Positions 1 to 6,782 of a stretch of 62,589 nucleotides of DNA are shown piece after piece. This DNA comes from a virus, in IMG/VR virus record IMGVR_UViG_3300046167_000817, positions 1 to 62,589 of that record; one strand, 5' to 3'. The translations under genes and the position numbers were made by a program. The notes beneath the pieces were generated by a model. The model searched no databases. It was not told the origin of the DNA and was given only the letters and a program-made list of their open reading frames with translations. Positions within the stretch are counted from its first letter, which is position 1. Each line of letters starts with the position of its first letter.

Positions 1-152
1 AGTATAATATAAATAATAACACCCTACTGTCACGCCTTTTACTTATTATATCAGTATAGAATCGTGCTCGGTCCGGGAAAGTAAGCGAGCGTAGCGAGCA
101 GAACAGTGGCCACTTTACTCGTTTTTTGCTATACATGCTATACGCACCTGCC
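1..152. repeat. Left copy of imperfect terminal direct repeat
   Basis: These bases recur at 62439-62589. The two copies differ only around positions 34-42, where this copy reads ccttttactt and the right copy has a plain T run one base shorter. This is either the overlap left by assembling a circular or permuted genome, or a true short terminal repeat. The repeat contains one copy of the leftward promoter element. Confidence 0.95.
49..76 (-). promoter_or_regulatory. Leftward promoter element (copy in left terminal repeat)
   Basis: Read on the minus strand it has GCACGA, an 8-nt gap, then TGATATAAT (an extended -10). The upstream half-repeat is degenerate. Reading left, it crosses the junction towards 62282. 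Confidence 0.6.
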
Positions 153-252
153 CTTCACTGGCCTAGCTACTTGGGTTATCAGGTGGATAGATGAGTGAGC
201 TTAGCTGAAGGCCTGCCTATTAACAGACCCCCGAACTAAACTAACAACTATA
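77..252. other. Non-coding region near genome junction; GCGAGC repeats
   Basis: No credible gene lies between the junction and 253. Two copies of GCGAGC stand 3 nt apart at 85-99, and an inverted GCTCG lies at 67-71, so a small hairpin is possible. GGCCT and AGGCC further right could form a second stem. Origin or packaging-site function is only inferred from position between the two arms. Confidence 0.4.
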
Positions 253-519
253 TTAGATGTATGATTTCATGTCTCTAACAAACCTTGGTAGGTTGAAGCT
301 TTGAGTATATATCTTATACTTCTTGAAACATGCCATGCTATCGAATCTCTCTTGATTCTCATGGTACACTTTATCGTGATCGTAGTCACACACTTTGCCA
401 TCGTAGTTTGTATACTTAATGATTAAGCCTTGACCTACTAACTTCTTTCTTATTACGAATCTTTTAGATACTATGCTTCTCTTAGATTCTTTACTTACTT
501 TACTTTTTACTTTTGTCAT
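253..519 (-). CDS. Hypothetical basic protein, 88 aa
   Basis: A lysine-rich N-terminus leads into a compact C-terminal segment containing KYKIYTQSF. That resembles KYAIYTTSF in the + strand protein at 4222-4572, so the two may share a small fold. It is the leftmost gene of the leftward early arm and has a copy of the early promoter element just upstream (561-588). No function recognised. Confidence 0.6.
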   Translation of the reverse strand: MTKVKSKVSKESKRSIVSKRFVIRKKLVGQGLIIKYTNYDGKVCDYDHDKVYHENQERFDSMACFKKYKIYTQSFNLPRFVRDMKSYI

Positions 520-560
520 TTTAATTTATTTTAGTTATTATTAATTTAATTCATATTTAA

Positions 561-588
561 TATCAATTACTATTCGTGTTTGACTCCT
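561..588 (-). promoter_or_regulatory. Leftward promoter element upstream of the 253-519 gene
   Basis: On the minus strand: AACACGA, 8 nt, then TGATATTA. The TGA is also the stop codon of the membrane peptide encoded at 563-664. The upstream ACGA half is degenerate. Confidence 0.65.
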
Positions 589-664
589 CCGAGTTTGACC
601 CCAGGCTTATCACTACTACCAGCAGGAATAGCACCGCTGGACTTAAAAAGATTATTGCTTCCAT
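563..664 (-). CDS. Putative 33-aa single-pass membrane peptide
   Basis: The frame starts at an ATG at 664 directly downstream of one early promoter element and ends in the TGA of the next. It encodes a strongly hydrophobic helix (LSPAVLFLLVVVISLG) followed by a polar tail ending SNTNSN. The frame stays open further upstream, but a start there would place the promoter inside the gene. Could be a small early membrane effector; function unknown. Confidence 0.4.
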   Translation of the reverse strand: MEAIIFLSPAVLFLLVVVISLGSNSEESNTNSN

Positions 665-672
665 GTACTTAA

Positions 673-700
673 TATCAATAACAGTTCGTGTCAGGCTAGT
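673..700 (-). promoter_or_regulatory. Leftward promoter element before the membrane peptide
   Basis: On the minus strand: GACACGA, 8 nt, TGATATT, nine bases before the ATG at 664. The upstream half-repeat reads ACTA, one mismatch from ACGA. Confidence 0.6.
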
Positions 701-747
701 CCAGAGTAACCAGGTAAAAGCTACCATGCACGCTACAGTACAGGTAT

Positions 748-870
748 GTGGCCCGCCATGGCACCCCTGGGCAGCACGGCAAAAGGCAAACCGTTCTGGC
801 AAAACCAGGTAAAAAGAGGCCCGGTGGGGGTAAAAAAAGGCGTTTCCGTGTTCGACTCACTTGCGTGTAA
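748..870 (+). CDS. Possible 40-aa basic peptide (GTG start)
   Basis: The frame starts at GTG and ends with a highly basic tail containing KPGKKRPGGGKKRRF, very like the small basic proteins encoded at 4.6-6.6 kb. There is no ATG in this frame, so either GTG is used or the true start is lost to a base error. It lies in the GC-rich island, so chance coding bias is possible. Confidence 0.25.
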   Translation: MARHGTPGQHGKRQTVLAKPGKKRPGGGKKRRFRVRLTCV

Positions 871-874
871 TATT
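863..874 (+). promoter_or_regulatory. Candidate rightward element GCGTGTAATATT
   Basis: One of three similar sites (863, 1143, 1466), each near the start of a rightward gene. Shared core: GCG(Y)GTAAT followed by an AT tract. Function inferred from position only. Confidence 0.3.
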
Positions 875-928
875 GCGTAACCCATTACCTCTACTCATCT
901 AATAAGATTTTTTTAGTATATTGGGGGT

Positions 929-1135
929 ATGAAAAGAATTAGGTATGTGAAGTCTAAACAACAATACCTGACAGAGGAAGAGATCTTTACCTGGGTGGGA
1001 GAGAGACAGCAGGAGCTGTTGGATTTATCACCGAAGTATAGGATGTACTTTCAGGATTGTCTCGGTCAGTTTGTTGTGATAGATGAAAAACATTATAAGG
1101 TGACGATAGGTACTAAAGAAATATTTAATAAGTAG
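929..1135 (+). CDS. Hypothetical protein, 68 aa, first gene of rightward arm
   Basis: Charged soluble protein with no recognised domain. The ATG follows a TTGGGGGT stretch, the only G-rich pre-start sequence in this arm. It opens the rightward transcription unit, so it may be early in that unit. Confidence 0.6.
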   Translation: MKRIRYVKSKQQYLTEEEIFTWVGERQQELLDLSPKYRMYFQDCLGQFVVIDEKHYKVTIGTKEIFNK

Positions 1136-1142
1136 CTATTGT

Positions 1143-1154
1143 CGCGTAATATAT
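1143..1154 (+). promoter_or_regulatory. Candidate rightward element CGCGTAATATAT
   Basis: Second of three GCGTAAT-type sites, directly before the small gene at 1160. It overlaps a copy of CTATTGTCGCG (1136-1146), an element also seen at 24, 57735, 58641 and 62462. Confidence 0.3.
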
Positions 1155-1159
1155 AAAGT

Positions 1160-1285
1160 ATGAGTTATAAACAGTATAAACACCTTATGAGCGTAAACTT
1201 CATGGGTATAAGAGATAAAGTAAAAACCTATGGGAAAACAAAAATTAAGTCTACTAGCAGCAAAAAGAAAAGCGGTAAGAGATAA
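1160..1285 (+). CDS. Hypothetical basic protein, 41 aa
   Basis: Short frame with a lysine/serine-rich tail (KSTSSKKKSGKR). It overlaps the next basic gene by 56 nt in another frame. No family recognised. Confidence 0.4.
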   Translation: MSYKQYKHLMSVNFMGIRDKVKTYGKTKIKSTSSKKKSGKR

Positions 1286-1463
1286 AGCCTATGCAATGTC
1301 AACGGATCGTAAGAAGAAAAAAGCGGAAAATCAAAGAAAGAGAAGAGCGGCAAAGAAAAAAGGTATAAATTTGAAAGGATTAGATTATGATCATACAAGA
1401 GGTAGATTTGTATCTGTAAAAGTAAACAGAGGAAACGGTGGGCGTGGTACTAAAAAAGCATAA
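1230..1463 (+). CDS. Small highly basic protein, 77 aa
   Basis: The N-terminal half is a run of lysine and arginine (about residues 1-45). The C-terminus holds a recurring phage-type motif, LDYDHTRGRF, and a Gly/Arg-rich tail. Likely binds nucleic acid; no enzyme motif. Similar small basic proteins recur at 4.6-6.6 kb. Confidence 0.6.
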   Translation: MGKQKLSLLAAKRKAVRDKAYAMSTDRKKKKAENQRKRRAAKKKGINLKGLDYDHTRGRFVSVKVNRGNGGRGTKKA

Positions 1464-1465
1464 AA

Positions 1466-1479
1466 GCGCGTAATTATAA
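1466..1479 (+). promoter_or_regulatory. Candidate rightward element GCGCGTAATTATAA
   Basis: Third GCGTAAT-type site, between the basic gene and the 94-aa gene, 33 nt before the next ATG. AT-rich sequence follows, as expected for a promoter. Confidence 0.3.
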
Positions 1480-1512
1480 CATTATAGGAATTAAACCTAA
1501 ATACCAAAAACA

Positions 1513-1797
1513 ATGACGTTTTATTATAAAACCTATTCCTTCTCACAAGGTGGGCAGGGAATACCCGAAGAAACCAGGAAGCTTTGGGAGCTTATAGCTG
1601 ACAAAAAGAACTGGAGAATAGTCCAATTACCAAATGGATATTACCAAGCAGAATACAACAAAGACCCTGATTGGATAGATGTAACCAGACGCGAAACATT
1701 AAAAGCGTGTGAAACCGCAATAGACAAGAGCATTGAACATTATAAGAAGAAGCTTGAGTTTGCCGACGGACCAAAAGTAATAAAGACATTCAAATAA
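1513..1797 (+). CDS. Conserved marine-phage hypothetical protein, 94 aa
   Basis: Single soluble domain with the segment KKNWRIVQLPNGYY and a C-terminus ending GPKVIKTFK. I recall similar proteins from marine phages but no function. It lies directly upstream of the chaperonin genes on the same strand. Confidence 0.65.
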   Translation: MTFYYKTYSFSQGGQGIPEETRKLWELIADKKNWRIVQLPNGYYQAEYNKDPDWIDVTRRETLKACETAIDKSIEHYKKKLEFADGPKVIKTFK

Positions 1798-1825
1798 TCA
1801 CTTCTTATCAATCAAATTAAATTAA

Positions 1826-3391
1826 ATGGAATATAATAACCCAAGTGAGATAGTAAAGGATTTAACCTTTGGTGAACACGCCAGAGATAGAATCATGCAA
1901 GGTGTAGAAAAACTGTCATCCGCAGTAGCTTCTACGCTTGGTGCTTCAGGAAAATGTGTAATCTACGAAGATTCTATGGGTAACCCAATAATAACTAAAG
2001 ACGGTGTTACAGTTGCAGAATCAGTAGTTTTAATAAACCCGGTGGAAAATATAGGGGCTACACTAATAAAAGAAGCAGCTAAAAAAACAGTGAGAGAAGC
2101 AGGTGACGGTACCACCACCGCAACCGTCCTTGCTCATTCTCTCCTTCAGGAAATGAACGAAGCAGCTGAAGATTACTCAATAAGAGAAATTAAAACAGCA
2201 GTAACGAAAGGCCTGGAAAAAGTATTAGAGTACTTAGATGAAAAAAGTATAAAGATAAAGGATGAAATGCTAGAAGATGTCGCTTCTATATCATGTAACA
2301 ACGACGTTGCGCTCGGATCGATTATAGCTGACGCTTATAAATCTGTCGGGGCTAACGGTGTTGTGTTAATGGAAGAATCTGACACAGAAGAAACATTCAG
2401 CGAAATAGTAGATGGGGTTCAATTCGACTGTGGTATAAAATCTCAGCATCTGGTAACAGATAAAGAAAAGAATAAAGCTATACTTGAAAACCCCTACGTC
2501 CTTATTGTAGCATCTCAAATACCTAGTATTAGAAAAATACAGAGTGTACTTGAGCATGTTATTAAAGAAAAGCGCAGTCTTTTAATTGTAGCAGGTATGG
2601 ATCAACAACCTATGGCTGCACTTTTAATGAACAAGGTAAAAGGTAACATTAAAGTAAACATCATTGATACCCCCGGGTTTGGGGCGACTAAGATGGATAC
2701 TATGCAAGATTTAGCCACAATAACCGGAGCGCAAGTTATCAATGAAGAATTAGGAGATGATTTAGATTTAATCAATCCTAGTGTATTAGGCCAAGCTGAA
2801 AAAGCAGTAACGGATGCAACATCTACAGTTATTACTATAGATCAAATGCCAGATGAAGCAAAAGAAAGAATAGACCTAGTAAATAAAAAAATTAAAACGG
2901 AAAAAAATCCGTTTATAAAGTCTAAGCTTGAACAAAGACTTGCAATGCTTTCAGGAGCTGTAGCAATATTAAAAGTTGGCGCAAACTCAAAAATAGAATT
3001 GAAAGAAAAGAAAGATAGAGTTGAAGACGCTATATATGCTGTTAAAGCAGCCATTAAAGAAGGTATAGTTTCAGGTGGAGGTGTAGCACTGCACAATGCT
3101 TCAGATAAATTAAAGGATAAGCATTCTGCTGAAAAAATCTTATGCAATGCTTTAAAAGCTCCCTACAAAAAAATTCTAGAGAATGCAGGTATATCATATG
3201 GCCCTAGTATGAAAGAGGGTATGGGGATAGATGTTGTTACAGGAAAAGGGGTTAATATGATTAAACACGGAATAATTGATCCGGTACTTGTAACTAAGAA
3301 AGCATTAATAAATGCTGTTAGCGTAGCTACCACAATTATATCAGCTGATTGTATAATTTCAAATATTAGAGATTATGAAAGCAATCAATAA
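1826..3391 (+). CDS. groEL: Phage-encoded GroEL-type chaperonin (521 aa)
   Basis: ATP-driven folding chamber subunit. The nucleotide-binding signature GDGTTTATVLA is at residues 93-103. Near the C-terminal equatorial domain, VEDAIYAVKAA followed by SGGGVAL matches the region carrying the catalytic Asp of bacterial GroEL. The protein is slightly shorter than bacterial GroEL (about 545 aa) and lacks the GGM-repeat tail. It overlaps the GroES gene by 17 nt. By analogy with other phage chaperonins it probably folds phage capsid or tail proteins, or replaces the host ring. Confidence 0.95.
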   Translation: MEYNNPSEIVKDLTFGEHARDRIMQGVEKLSSAVASTLGASGKCVIYEDSMGNPIITKDGVTVAESVVLINPVENIGATLIKEAAKKTVREAGDGTTTATVLAHSLLQEMNEAAEDYSIREIKTAVTKGLEKVLEYLDEKSIKIKDEMLEDVASISCNNDVALGSIIADAYKSVGANGVVLMEESDTEETFSEIVDGVQFDCGIKSQHLVTDKEKNKAILENPYVLIVASQIPSIRKIQSVLEHVIKEKRSLLIVAGMDQQPMAALLMNKVKGNIKVNIIDTPGFGATKMDTMQDLATITGAQVINEELGDDLDLINPSVLGQAEKAVTDATSTVITIDQMPDEAKERIDLVNKKIKTEKNPFIKSKLEQRLAMLSGAVAILKVGANSKIELKEKKDRVEDAIYAVKAAIKEGIVSGGGVALHNASDKLKDKHSAEKILCNALKAPYKKILENAGISYGPSMKEGMGIDVVTGKGVNMIKHGIIDPVLVTKKALINAVSVATTIISADCIISNIRDYESNQ

Positions 3392-3632
3392 CTTTATTAT
3401 AATTGAGCCTATTAAAGAAGAACCTAAAAAAGAAGAGGGGTTGCTTATAATGGATCAGCATGTAGATGACGTTAGGTACTTAAAGGCTAAAATTATATCA
3501 ACTGGCAATATGACAGAAGGAATCAAAGTAAATGACATAATTTATTATGATAGAAGAGCCGGACACGGAATAGAATACGACAATAACTTATACCAAGTTA
3601 TAAGGCAACAAGATGTTGTGTTAGTCGGTTAA
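3375..3632 (+). CDS. groES: GroES-type co-chaperonin (85 aa)
   Basis: Ten-kilodalton lid protein for the GroEL upstream. The N-terminal strand FIIIEPI, the later KVNDIIYYDR and the C-terminal DVVLVG match the GroES beta-barrel. The mobile loop that normally carries an I-V-L motif reads GLLIMDQH, so contact with GroEL may be specific to the phage ring. Overlap with groEL implies co-translation. Confidence 0.85.
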   Translation: MKAINNFIIIEPIKEEPKKEEGLLIMDQHVDDVRYLKAKIISTGNMTEGIKVNDIIYYDRRAGHGIEYDNNLYQVIRQQDVVLVG

Positions 3633-3722
3633 TACCAAAAGCCATATACCAAATACTAAAAACTTAAAACGGTTACTGAAAACTAACCAAAAACTTTTTG
3701 TTTAACTTTTAAATTAAGAATC

Positions 3723-4073
3723 ATGGCTTTAAATAACAACGACCACTTTTTAATTTTTATTGATGCAGCTGATGACGCAGCAGCTTTTTCACTAAATTCT
3801 TTTAATGGAATGACTGTAGCTTCTGACGCAACGTTAATAATGAACTTTACAAACTCTTTAGGCCCAAACGCAACTGAGGACAAAAGAAGCTTTGTAACTA
3901 TTACTACAACAGCGGACAAAGAAAAAGACGTTATGATCGGAATTGCAGATGCAATTAACAATGCAACTAACTATCCGAAAAACACAAAAAACTATACAGT
4001 AATTTGTGACGACGTTAACTCAATCTTTGCTCACGCAAATATCTTAAGCTGTACTATTACATTAGACGCTTAA
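3723..4073 (+). CDS. Hypothetical protein, 116 aa
   Basis: Ala/Asn/Thr-rich soluble protein without lysine-rich tails or membrane segments. It has its own A-rich 90-nt leader (3633-3722) and is followed by a strong terminator, so it ends the first rightward unit and may be expressed at high level. A decoration or other small structural role is possible but not shown. Confidence 0.6.
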   Translation: MALNNNDHFLIFIDAADDAAAFSLNSFNGMTVASDATLIMNFTNSLGPNATEDKRSFVTITTTADKEKDVMIGIADAINNATNYPKNTKNYTVICDDVNSIFAHANILSCTITLDA

Positions 4074-4081
4074 TAATTACT

Positions 4082-4127
4082 AAGACCATAAACGGGCTCA
4101 CGGGTTGAGCCTGTAGGTCTTTTTTTA
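4082..4127 (+). terminator. Rho-independent terminator
   Basis: The outer stem AAGACC (4082-4087) pairs with GGTCTT (4116-4121), and the inner GGCTCA pairs with TGAGCC around a CGGGT loop. A run of about nine T follows. It separates the chaperonin unit from the small-protein operon. Confidence 0.85.
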
Positions 4128-4128
4128 T

Positions 4129-4215
4129 ATGAAGCTAACACCTAACGATTTACGAGAATTAAATATATTAAAATACTATAGGTTAGTTAGAAAATGGGCA
4201 GTGCAAAACATATGA
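4129..4215 (+). CDS. Hypothetical peptide, 28 aa
   Basis: Short frame just after the terminator, ending LVRKWAVQNI. It opens the operon of tiny genes and is spaced 6 nt from the next start. Supported only by position. Confidence 0.35.
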   Translation: MKLTPNDLRELNILKYYRLVRKWAVQNI

Positions 4216-4221
4216 CTTTAA

Positions 4222-4572
4222 ATGACGCCTGATTTAGAATTATTAGTATATTTAGATTGCAAAGTACGATTTACGCGTAATGATTTTATTAATGGCGTTT
4301 ACACAATGTCTTGGGATAAAGACAGGTGGGAACGATTAAGAAGAGACGGGTGGATTGATGTATGGAGACAACGAGCTGGTTCTCAGCAAAAGTACGCTAT
4401 ATATACTACTTCTTTTAAATGTAAACAATTAATTACCAGAATATATAAAGTATTATTAGGTGAAAATGATTTACCAACAGGAAGTAAAAGTATATTCTAC
4501 AAAAATAAATCATATCGGGACAAAGTATATAATAAGTCCATAGATGATATGATAAAAGATAATAACAGATAA
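4222..4572 (+). CDS. Hypothetical protein, 116 aa
   Basis: Contains VRFTRNDFINGVYTMSWDK and a later KYAIYTTSF. The layout suggests a small helical or winged DNA-binding fold, but this is not a motif-level assignment. The KYxIYTxSF segment is shared with the leftward protein at 253-519. Confidence 0.55.
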   Translation: MTPDLELLVYLDCKVRFTRNDFINGVYTMSWDKDRWERLRRDGWIDVWRQRAGSQQKYAIYTTSFKCKQLITRIYKVLLGENDLPTGSKSIFYKNKSYRDKVYNKSIDDMIKDNNR

Positions 4573-4583
4573 ATTTTAAAATT

Positions 4584-4682
4584 ATGCCAGCAGGTAAAGG
4601 AACTTACGGGAAAAAGGTCGGAAGACCAAAAGCTAAAAAACCGCTTAAAAAGAAAAAAAGTAAAAAGAAAAGCATGTACTAA
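4584..4682 (+). CDS. Tiny basic protein, 32 aa (MPAGKGTYG type)
   Basis: It starts MPAGKGTYGKKVGRPK and ends in a lysine-rich tail. I recall this N-terminus from many marine phage proteins of unknown role. The stop codon TAA shares its last base with the ATG of the next gene, so the two are translationally coupled. Confidence 0.6.
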   Translation: MPAGKGTYGKKVGRPKAKKPLKKKKSKKKSMY

Positions 4683-4939
4683 TGGCTTTAAGAAAAACCA
4701 CAAAAGGCAAAGGCAGACACTTTTTAACCGCAAAAGAGGGAGCAGGAATGACTGCTGCGGGAAGAAAAGCTTACAATAAATCCACGGGGGGTAATTTAAA
4801 AGCTCCTCAGCCAGGTGGAGGAAAAAGACGCACCTCTTATTGTGCTAGATCAAAAGGCCAAATGAAAATGCACAGAATAAATTGTAAAAAAACACCTAAA
4901 AAAAGAATCTGTGCTGCAAGGCGTAGATGGAAATGTTAA
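4682..4939 (+). CDS. Small basic Cys-rich protein, 85 aa (DUF6321-like)
   Basis: Contains GMTAAGRKAYNKSTG and GGGKRRTSYCARSKG, the pattern I associate with DUF6321 proteins of phages. Four cysteines and about a third Lys/Arg suggest a zinc- or disulfide-stabilised nucleic-acid-binding peptide. It overlaps the previous gene by one base. Packaged DNA-condensing protein is one possibility. Confidence 0.65.
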   Translation: MALRKTTKGKGRHFLTAKEGAGMTAAGRKAYNKSTGGNLKAPQPGGGKRRTSYCARSKGQMKMHRINCKKTPKKRICAARRRWKC

Positions 4940-4950
4940 TATAAATAATA

Positions 4951-5094
4951 ATGAAAGAAAAAAAAGAAAATAAAGACAGAGACGGATCACAAATATTATC
5001 TCCTAAACAAATGAGAATTGCCGCAATGGCAAAGCCGTTTAATAAAATAACAGGGGCTGACTTTACGAAAATGCAAAACAATCAAAATACTTAA
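4951..5094 (+). CDS. Hypothetical protein, 47 aa
   Basis: Charged N-terminus followed by SPKQMRIAAMAKPFNKITGADF. Similar short proteins occur beside DUF6321-type genes in marine phages, from memory. Function unknown. Confidence 0.55.
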   Translation: MKEKKENKDRDGSQILSPKQMRIAAMAKPFNKITGADFTKMQNNQNT

Positions 5095-5097
5095 TCA

Positions 5098-5391
5098 ATG
5101 CCTGAACTTGACCTAGACAAAATTAAAAAGGAAAAATTCAATATTAGCGTAGAGAATTTAATTACTATTGGTGCTGTAATTGTAACTGTAACCGGAATGT
5201 GGTATAGCTTACAAGGTGAAATACAACTTGCTAAAGAGTTGCCAGAGCCAGAAGTATCAAGAACCGAATATGATTTAAAAGATCAGTTAATTCGAGAAAC
5301 AATAATTTCAACTGAAGAAAAAGTAGATGCTAATTCAGAAAAACTGGATAAGATAGATGAAAAGCTATATGAAATAATAATAAAAAATTAA
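5098..5391 (+). CDS. Single-pass membrane protein with coiled coil, 97 aa
   Basis: One transmembrane helix at about residues 20-42 (LITIGAVIVTVTGMWYSL). A charged C-terminal region of heptad-like helix follows (EEKVDANSEKLDKIDEKL). This layout fits an inner-membrane spanin or lysis accessory protein, and the 3TM holin is 1.6 kb downstream. Inference only. Confidence 0.6.
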   Translation: MPELDLDKIKKEKFNISVENLITIGAVIVTVTGMWYSLQGEIQLAKELPEPEVSRTEYDLKDQLIRETIISTEEKVDANSEKLDKIDEKLYEIIIKN

Positions 5392-5393
5392 CC

Positions 5394-5711
5394 ATGAAAA
5401 ACATTATTTTAATTTTATCCTTATTATTATCATTTACTGCTTTTAGCCAGGACGTAACTGTTGTTCATTTTAATTATGAATGGAATTCAAGAAATAAGTA
5501 TAAAAGTTTAGACAACTTAAAAAATGCTAAAGTGCAATATGCTTATGTAGAAAATCAATCTAAAAAACTACAAACTTCTATAAAATCTGTACCTACTATT
5601 ATTGTATACAAAGGAGAAAAGCCTGTTGCTCGATTTGAAGCAGGGTTAAGTATGAAAATAGAAATAGAGCTTGATAAGCTTCAAGAAATAGTTAATAGAC
5701 ATAAAAATTAA
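5394..5711 (+). CDS. Secreted thioredoxin-fold-like protein, 105 aa
   Basis: A signal peptide (residues 1-18, ending TAFSQ) precedes a small domain with SVPTIIVYKGEKPVARF, matching the cis-Pro segment of thioredoxins. The usual CxxC is missing: the expected place reads NYEWNSRNKYK. It is therefore probably not a redox enzyme but a periplasmic or surface binding domain. It sits in the small-protein operon. Confidence 0.65.
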   Translation: MKNIILILSLLLSFTAFSQDVTVVHFNYEWNSRNKYKSLDNLKNAKVQYAYVENQSKKLQTSIKSVPTIIVYKGEKPVARFEAGLSMKIEIELDKLQEIVNRHKN

Positions 5712-5715
5712 AGAT

Positions 5716-5847
5716 ATGCCAAAAGATGCGTGTTATAAAAAAGTAAAAGCAAAATATAGAGTATTCCCATCCGCTTATGCTAGTGGAGCATTAGCTAAAT
5801 GTAGAAAAGTGGGTGCTGCCAACTGGGGTAATAAATCTAAAAAATAA
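5716..5847 (+). CDS. Tiny basic protein, 43 aa (KDACYKKV type)
   Basis: Contains KDACYKKVKAKYRVFPSAYA and AKCRKVGAANWG, a short conserved pattern I know from phage and large-virus proteins of unknown function. Two cysteines. It overlaps nothing and lies 4 nt after the thioredoxin-like gene. Confidence 0.65.
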   Translation: MPKDACYKKVKAKYRVFPSAYASGALAKCRKVGAANWGNKSKK

Positions 5848-5851
5848 TATT

Positions 5852-6223
5852 ATGGAAGATTTTAAAATGAAAAAAGGCAGCAAAGAAAAAAATACACCGG
5901 GTACATTTAGTGAAAAACAGACAGATACGGTAAACAAAGTAACAAACAACGCAAAATACCAAAAGTACATAGATGCTTCTAAAAAAAGTTTTCCTAGTTT
6001 TGACCAGAAAAAAGATACAGTGGTTTCTACAACAAGTAAAGACTACAATATGGGTCAAAGCATAAATAATATGAAAGCACATGCAGCGCAAGTAGGTGAT
6101 ACAGGGGGCAAAAGAGTGTCTTCAAGTTTAATAGGCACAAAACAAACCGTTACTACAACAGGCACTAATTTATCAAACAGAGAATTTACGTTTAAAAGAA
6201 AAGTTAAAAAACCTAAAAAATAA
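5852..6223 (+). CDS. Hypothetical basic protein, 123 aa
   Basis: Start chosen at the ATG at 5852 because the longer frame from 5813 overlaps the preceding gene. Low-complexity, Lys/Thr/Ser-rich, with no membrane segment, ending in KVKKPKK. Probably intrinsically disordered. It shares its last base with the ATG of the next gene. Confidence 0.55.
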   Translation: MEDFKMKKGSKEKNTPGTFSEKQTDTVNKVTNNAKYQKYIDASKKSFPSFDQKKDTVVSTTSKDYNMGQSINNMKAHAAQVGDTGGKRVSSSLIGTKQTVTTTGTNLSNREFTFKRKVKKPKK

Positions 6224-6348
6224 TGAAAGATAAATTTGAGCCACATATGATGTATTGCAAAAATGGCAAAGGCTATAAAGCAAATACATATAAACAACAT
6301 TTAGCATTAAAGAAAAAAGGTTGCGGTCATTCTAAAGTTAAAAAATAA
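6223..6348 (+). CDS. Tiny basic Cys/His protein, 41 aa
   Basis: Contains MMYCKNGKGYKANTY and KKKGCGHSKVKK. The two cysteines and nearby histidines could bind zinc. Start and stop overlap the neighbouring genes by one base each, showing tight coupling. Confidence 0.6.
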   Translation: MKDKFEPHMMYCKNGKGYKANTYKQHLALKKKGCGHSKVKK

Positions 6349-6623
6349 TGGCTGTTCGTAAAACAAAAAAAGGATTAGCTCTTAAACGTTGGTTTAAAGA
6401 AAAATGGATTGATGTTCGTACTGGTAAACCTTGTGGAAGAAGTAAAGGTGAAAAAAGAGGTACACCTTATTGTAGACCGAGCAAAAGAGTTTCAAGTAAA
6501 ACAGTTAAAACTGCTTCAGAGATGAGTTCTTCAGAAAAAGCAAAAAAAATAGCTGAGAAAAAAAGATTAGGTCAACCAGCAGGTAAACCAAGAAGAGTTT
6601 CGAATACAAAACGTAAAAAATGA
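6348..6623 (+). CDS. Small basic protein, 91 aa (DUF5872-like)
   Basis: Contains WFKEKWIDVRTGKPCGRSKG and RGTPYCRPSK, the hallmark of DUF5872-type proteins of phages and giant viruses. The C-terminal half is Lys/Ser-rich. Likely nucleic-acid-associated; molecular role unknown. Confidence 0.7.
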   Translation: MAVRKTKKGLALKRWFKEKWIDVRTGKPCGRSKGEKRGTPYCRPSKRVSSKTVKTASEMSSSEKAKKIAEKKRLGQPAGKPRRVSNTKRKK

Positions 6624-6778
6624 AAAAGTCAAGAGGATTAGGTGATTCAATCGAAAAGATCACAAAAAAAACAGGTGTTAAAACAATGGTAGATGTAATC
6701 TCAAAAGGATTAAATGTACCTTGCGGTTGCGAGGGAAGACGTGACGCCTTAAATACAATATTCCCTTATAAAAAATAA
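6620..6778 (+). CDS. Small conserved protein, 52 aa (GLGDSIEKIT type)
   Basis: Contains GLGDSIEKITKKTGVK and later VPCGCEGRRDALN, a compact pattern with a CxC that recurs in marine phages. The start overlaps the previous stop (ATGA). Confidence 0.65.
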   Translation: MKKSRGLGDSIEKITKKTGVKTMVDVISKGLNVPCGCEGRRDALNTIFPYKK

Positions 6779-6782
6779 ATTT

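Larger units (their letters stand above)
701..928. other. Divergence region between arms, with a GC-rich island
   Basis: This is the turning point between leftward and rightward transcription. Positions 721-780 contain 39 G/C in 60, about twice the level of neighbouring coding DNA. A TTCCGTGTTCGACTC stretch at 844-858 resembles the early element but lacks its -10 part. Apart from the small frame at 748-870 no gene is convincing. Possible origin or imported segment. Confidence 0.4.

Noticed and set aside
576-812. 78-aa + strand frame in the divergence region
   Set aside because: It runs across two promoter elements and has no protein-like pattern; its end overlaps the basic-peptide frame in another phase.
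844-858. Additional early promoter at TTCCGTGTTCGACTC
   Set aside because: No TGATAT at the required distance.
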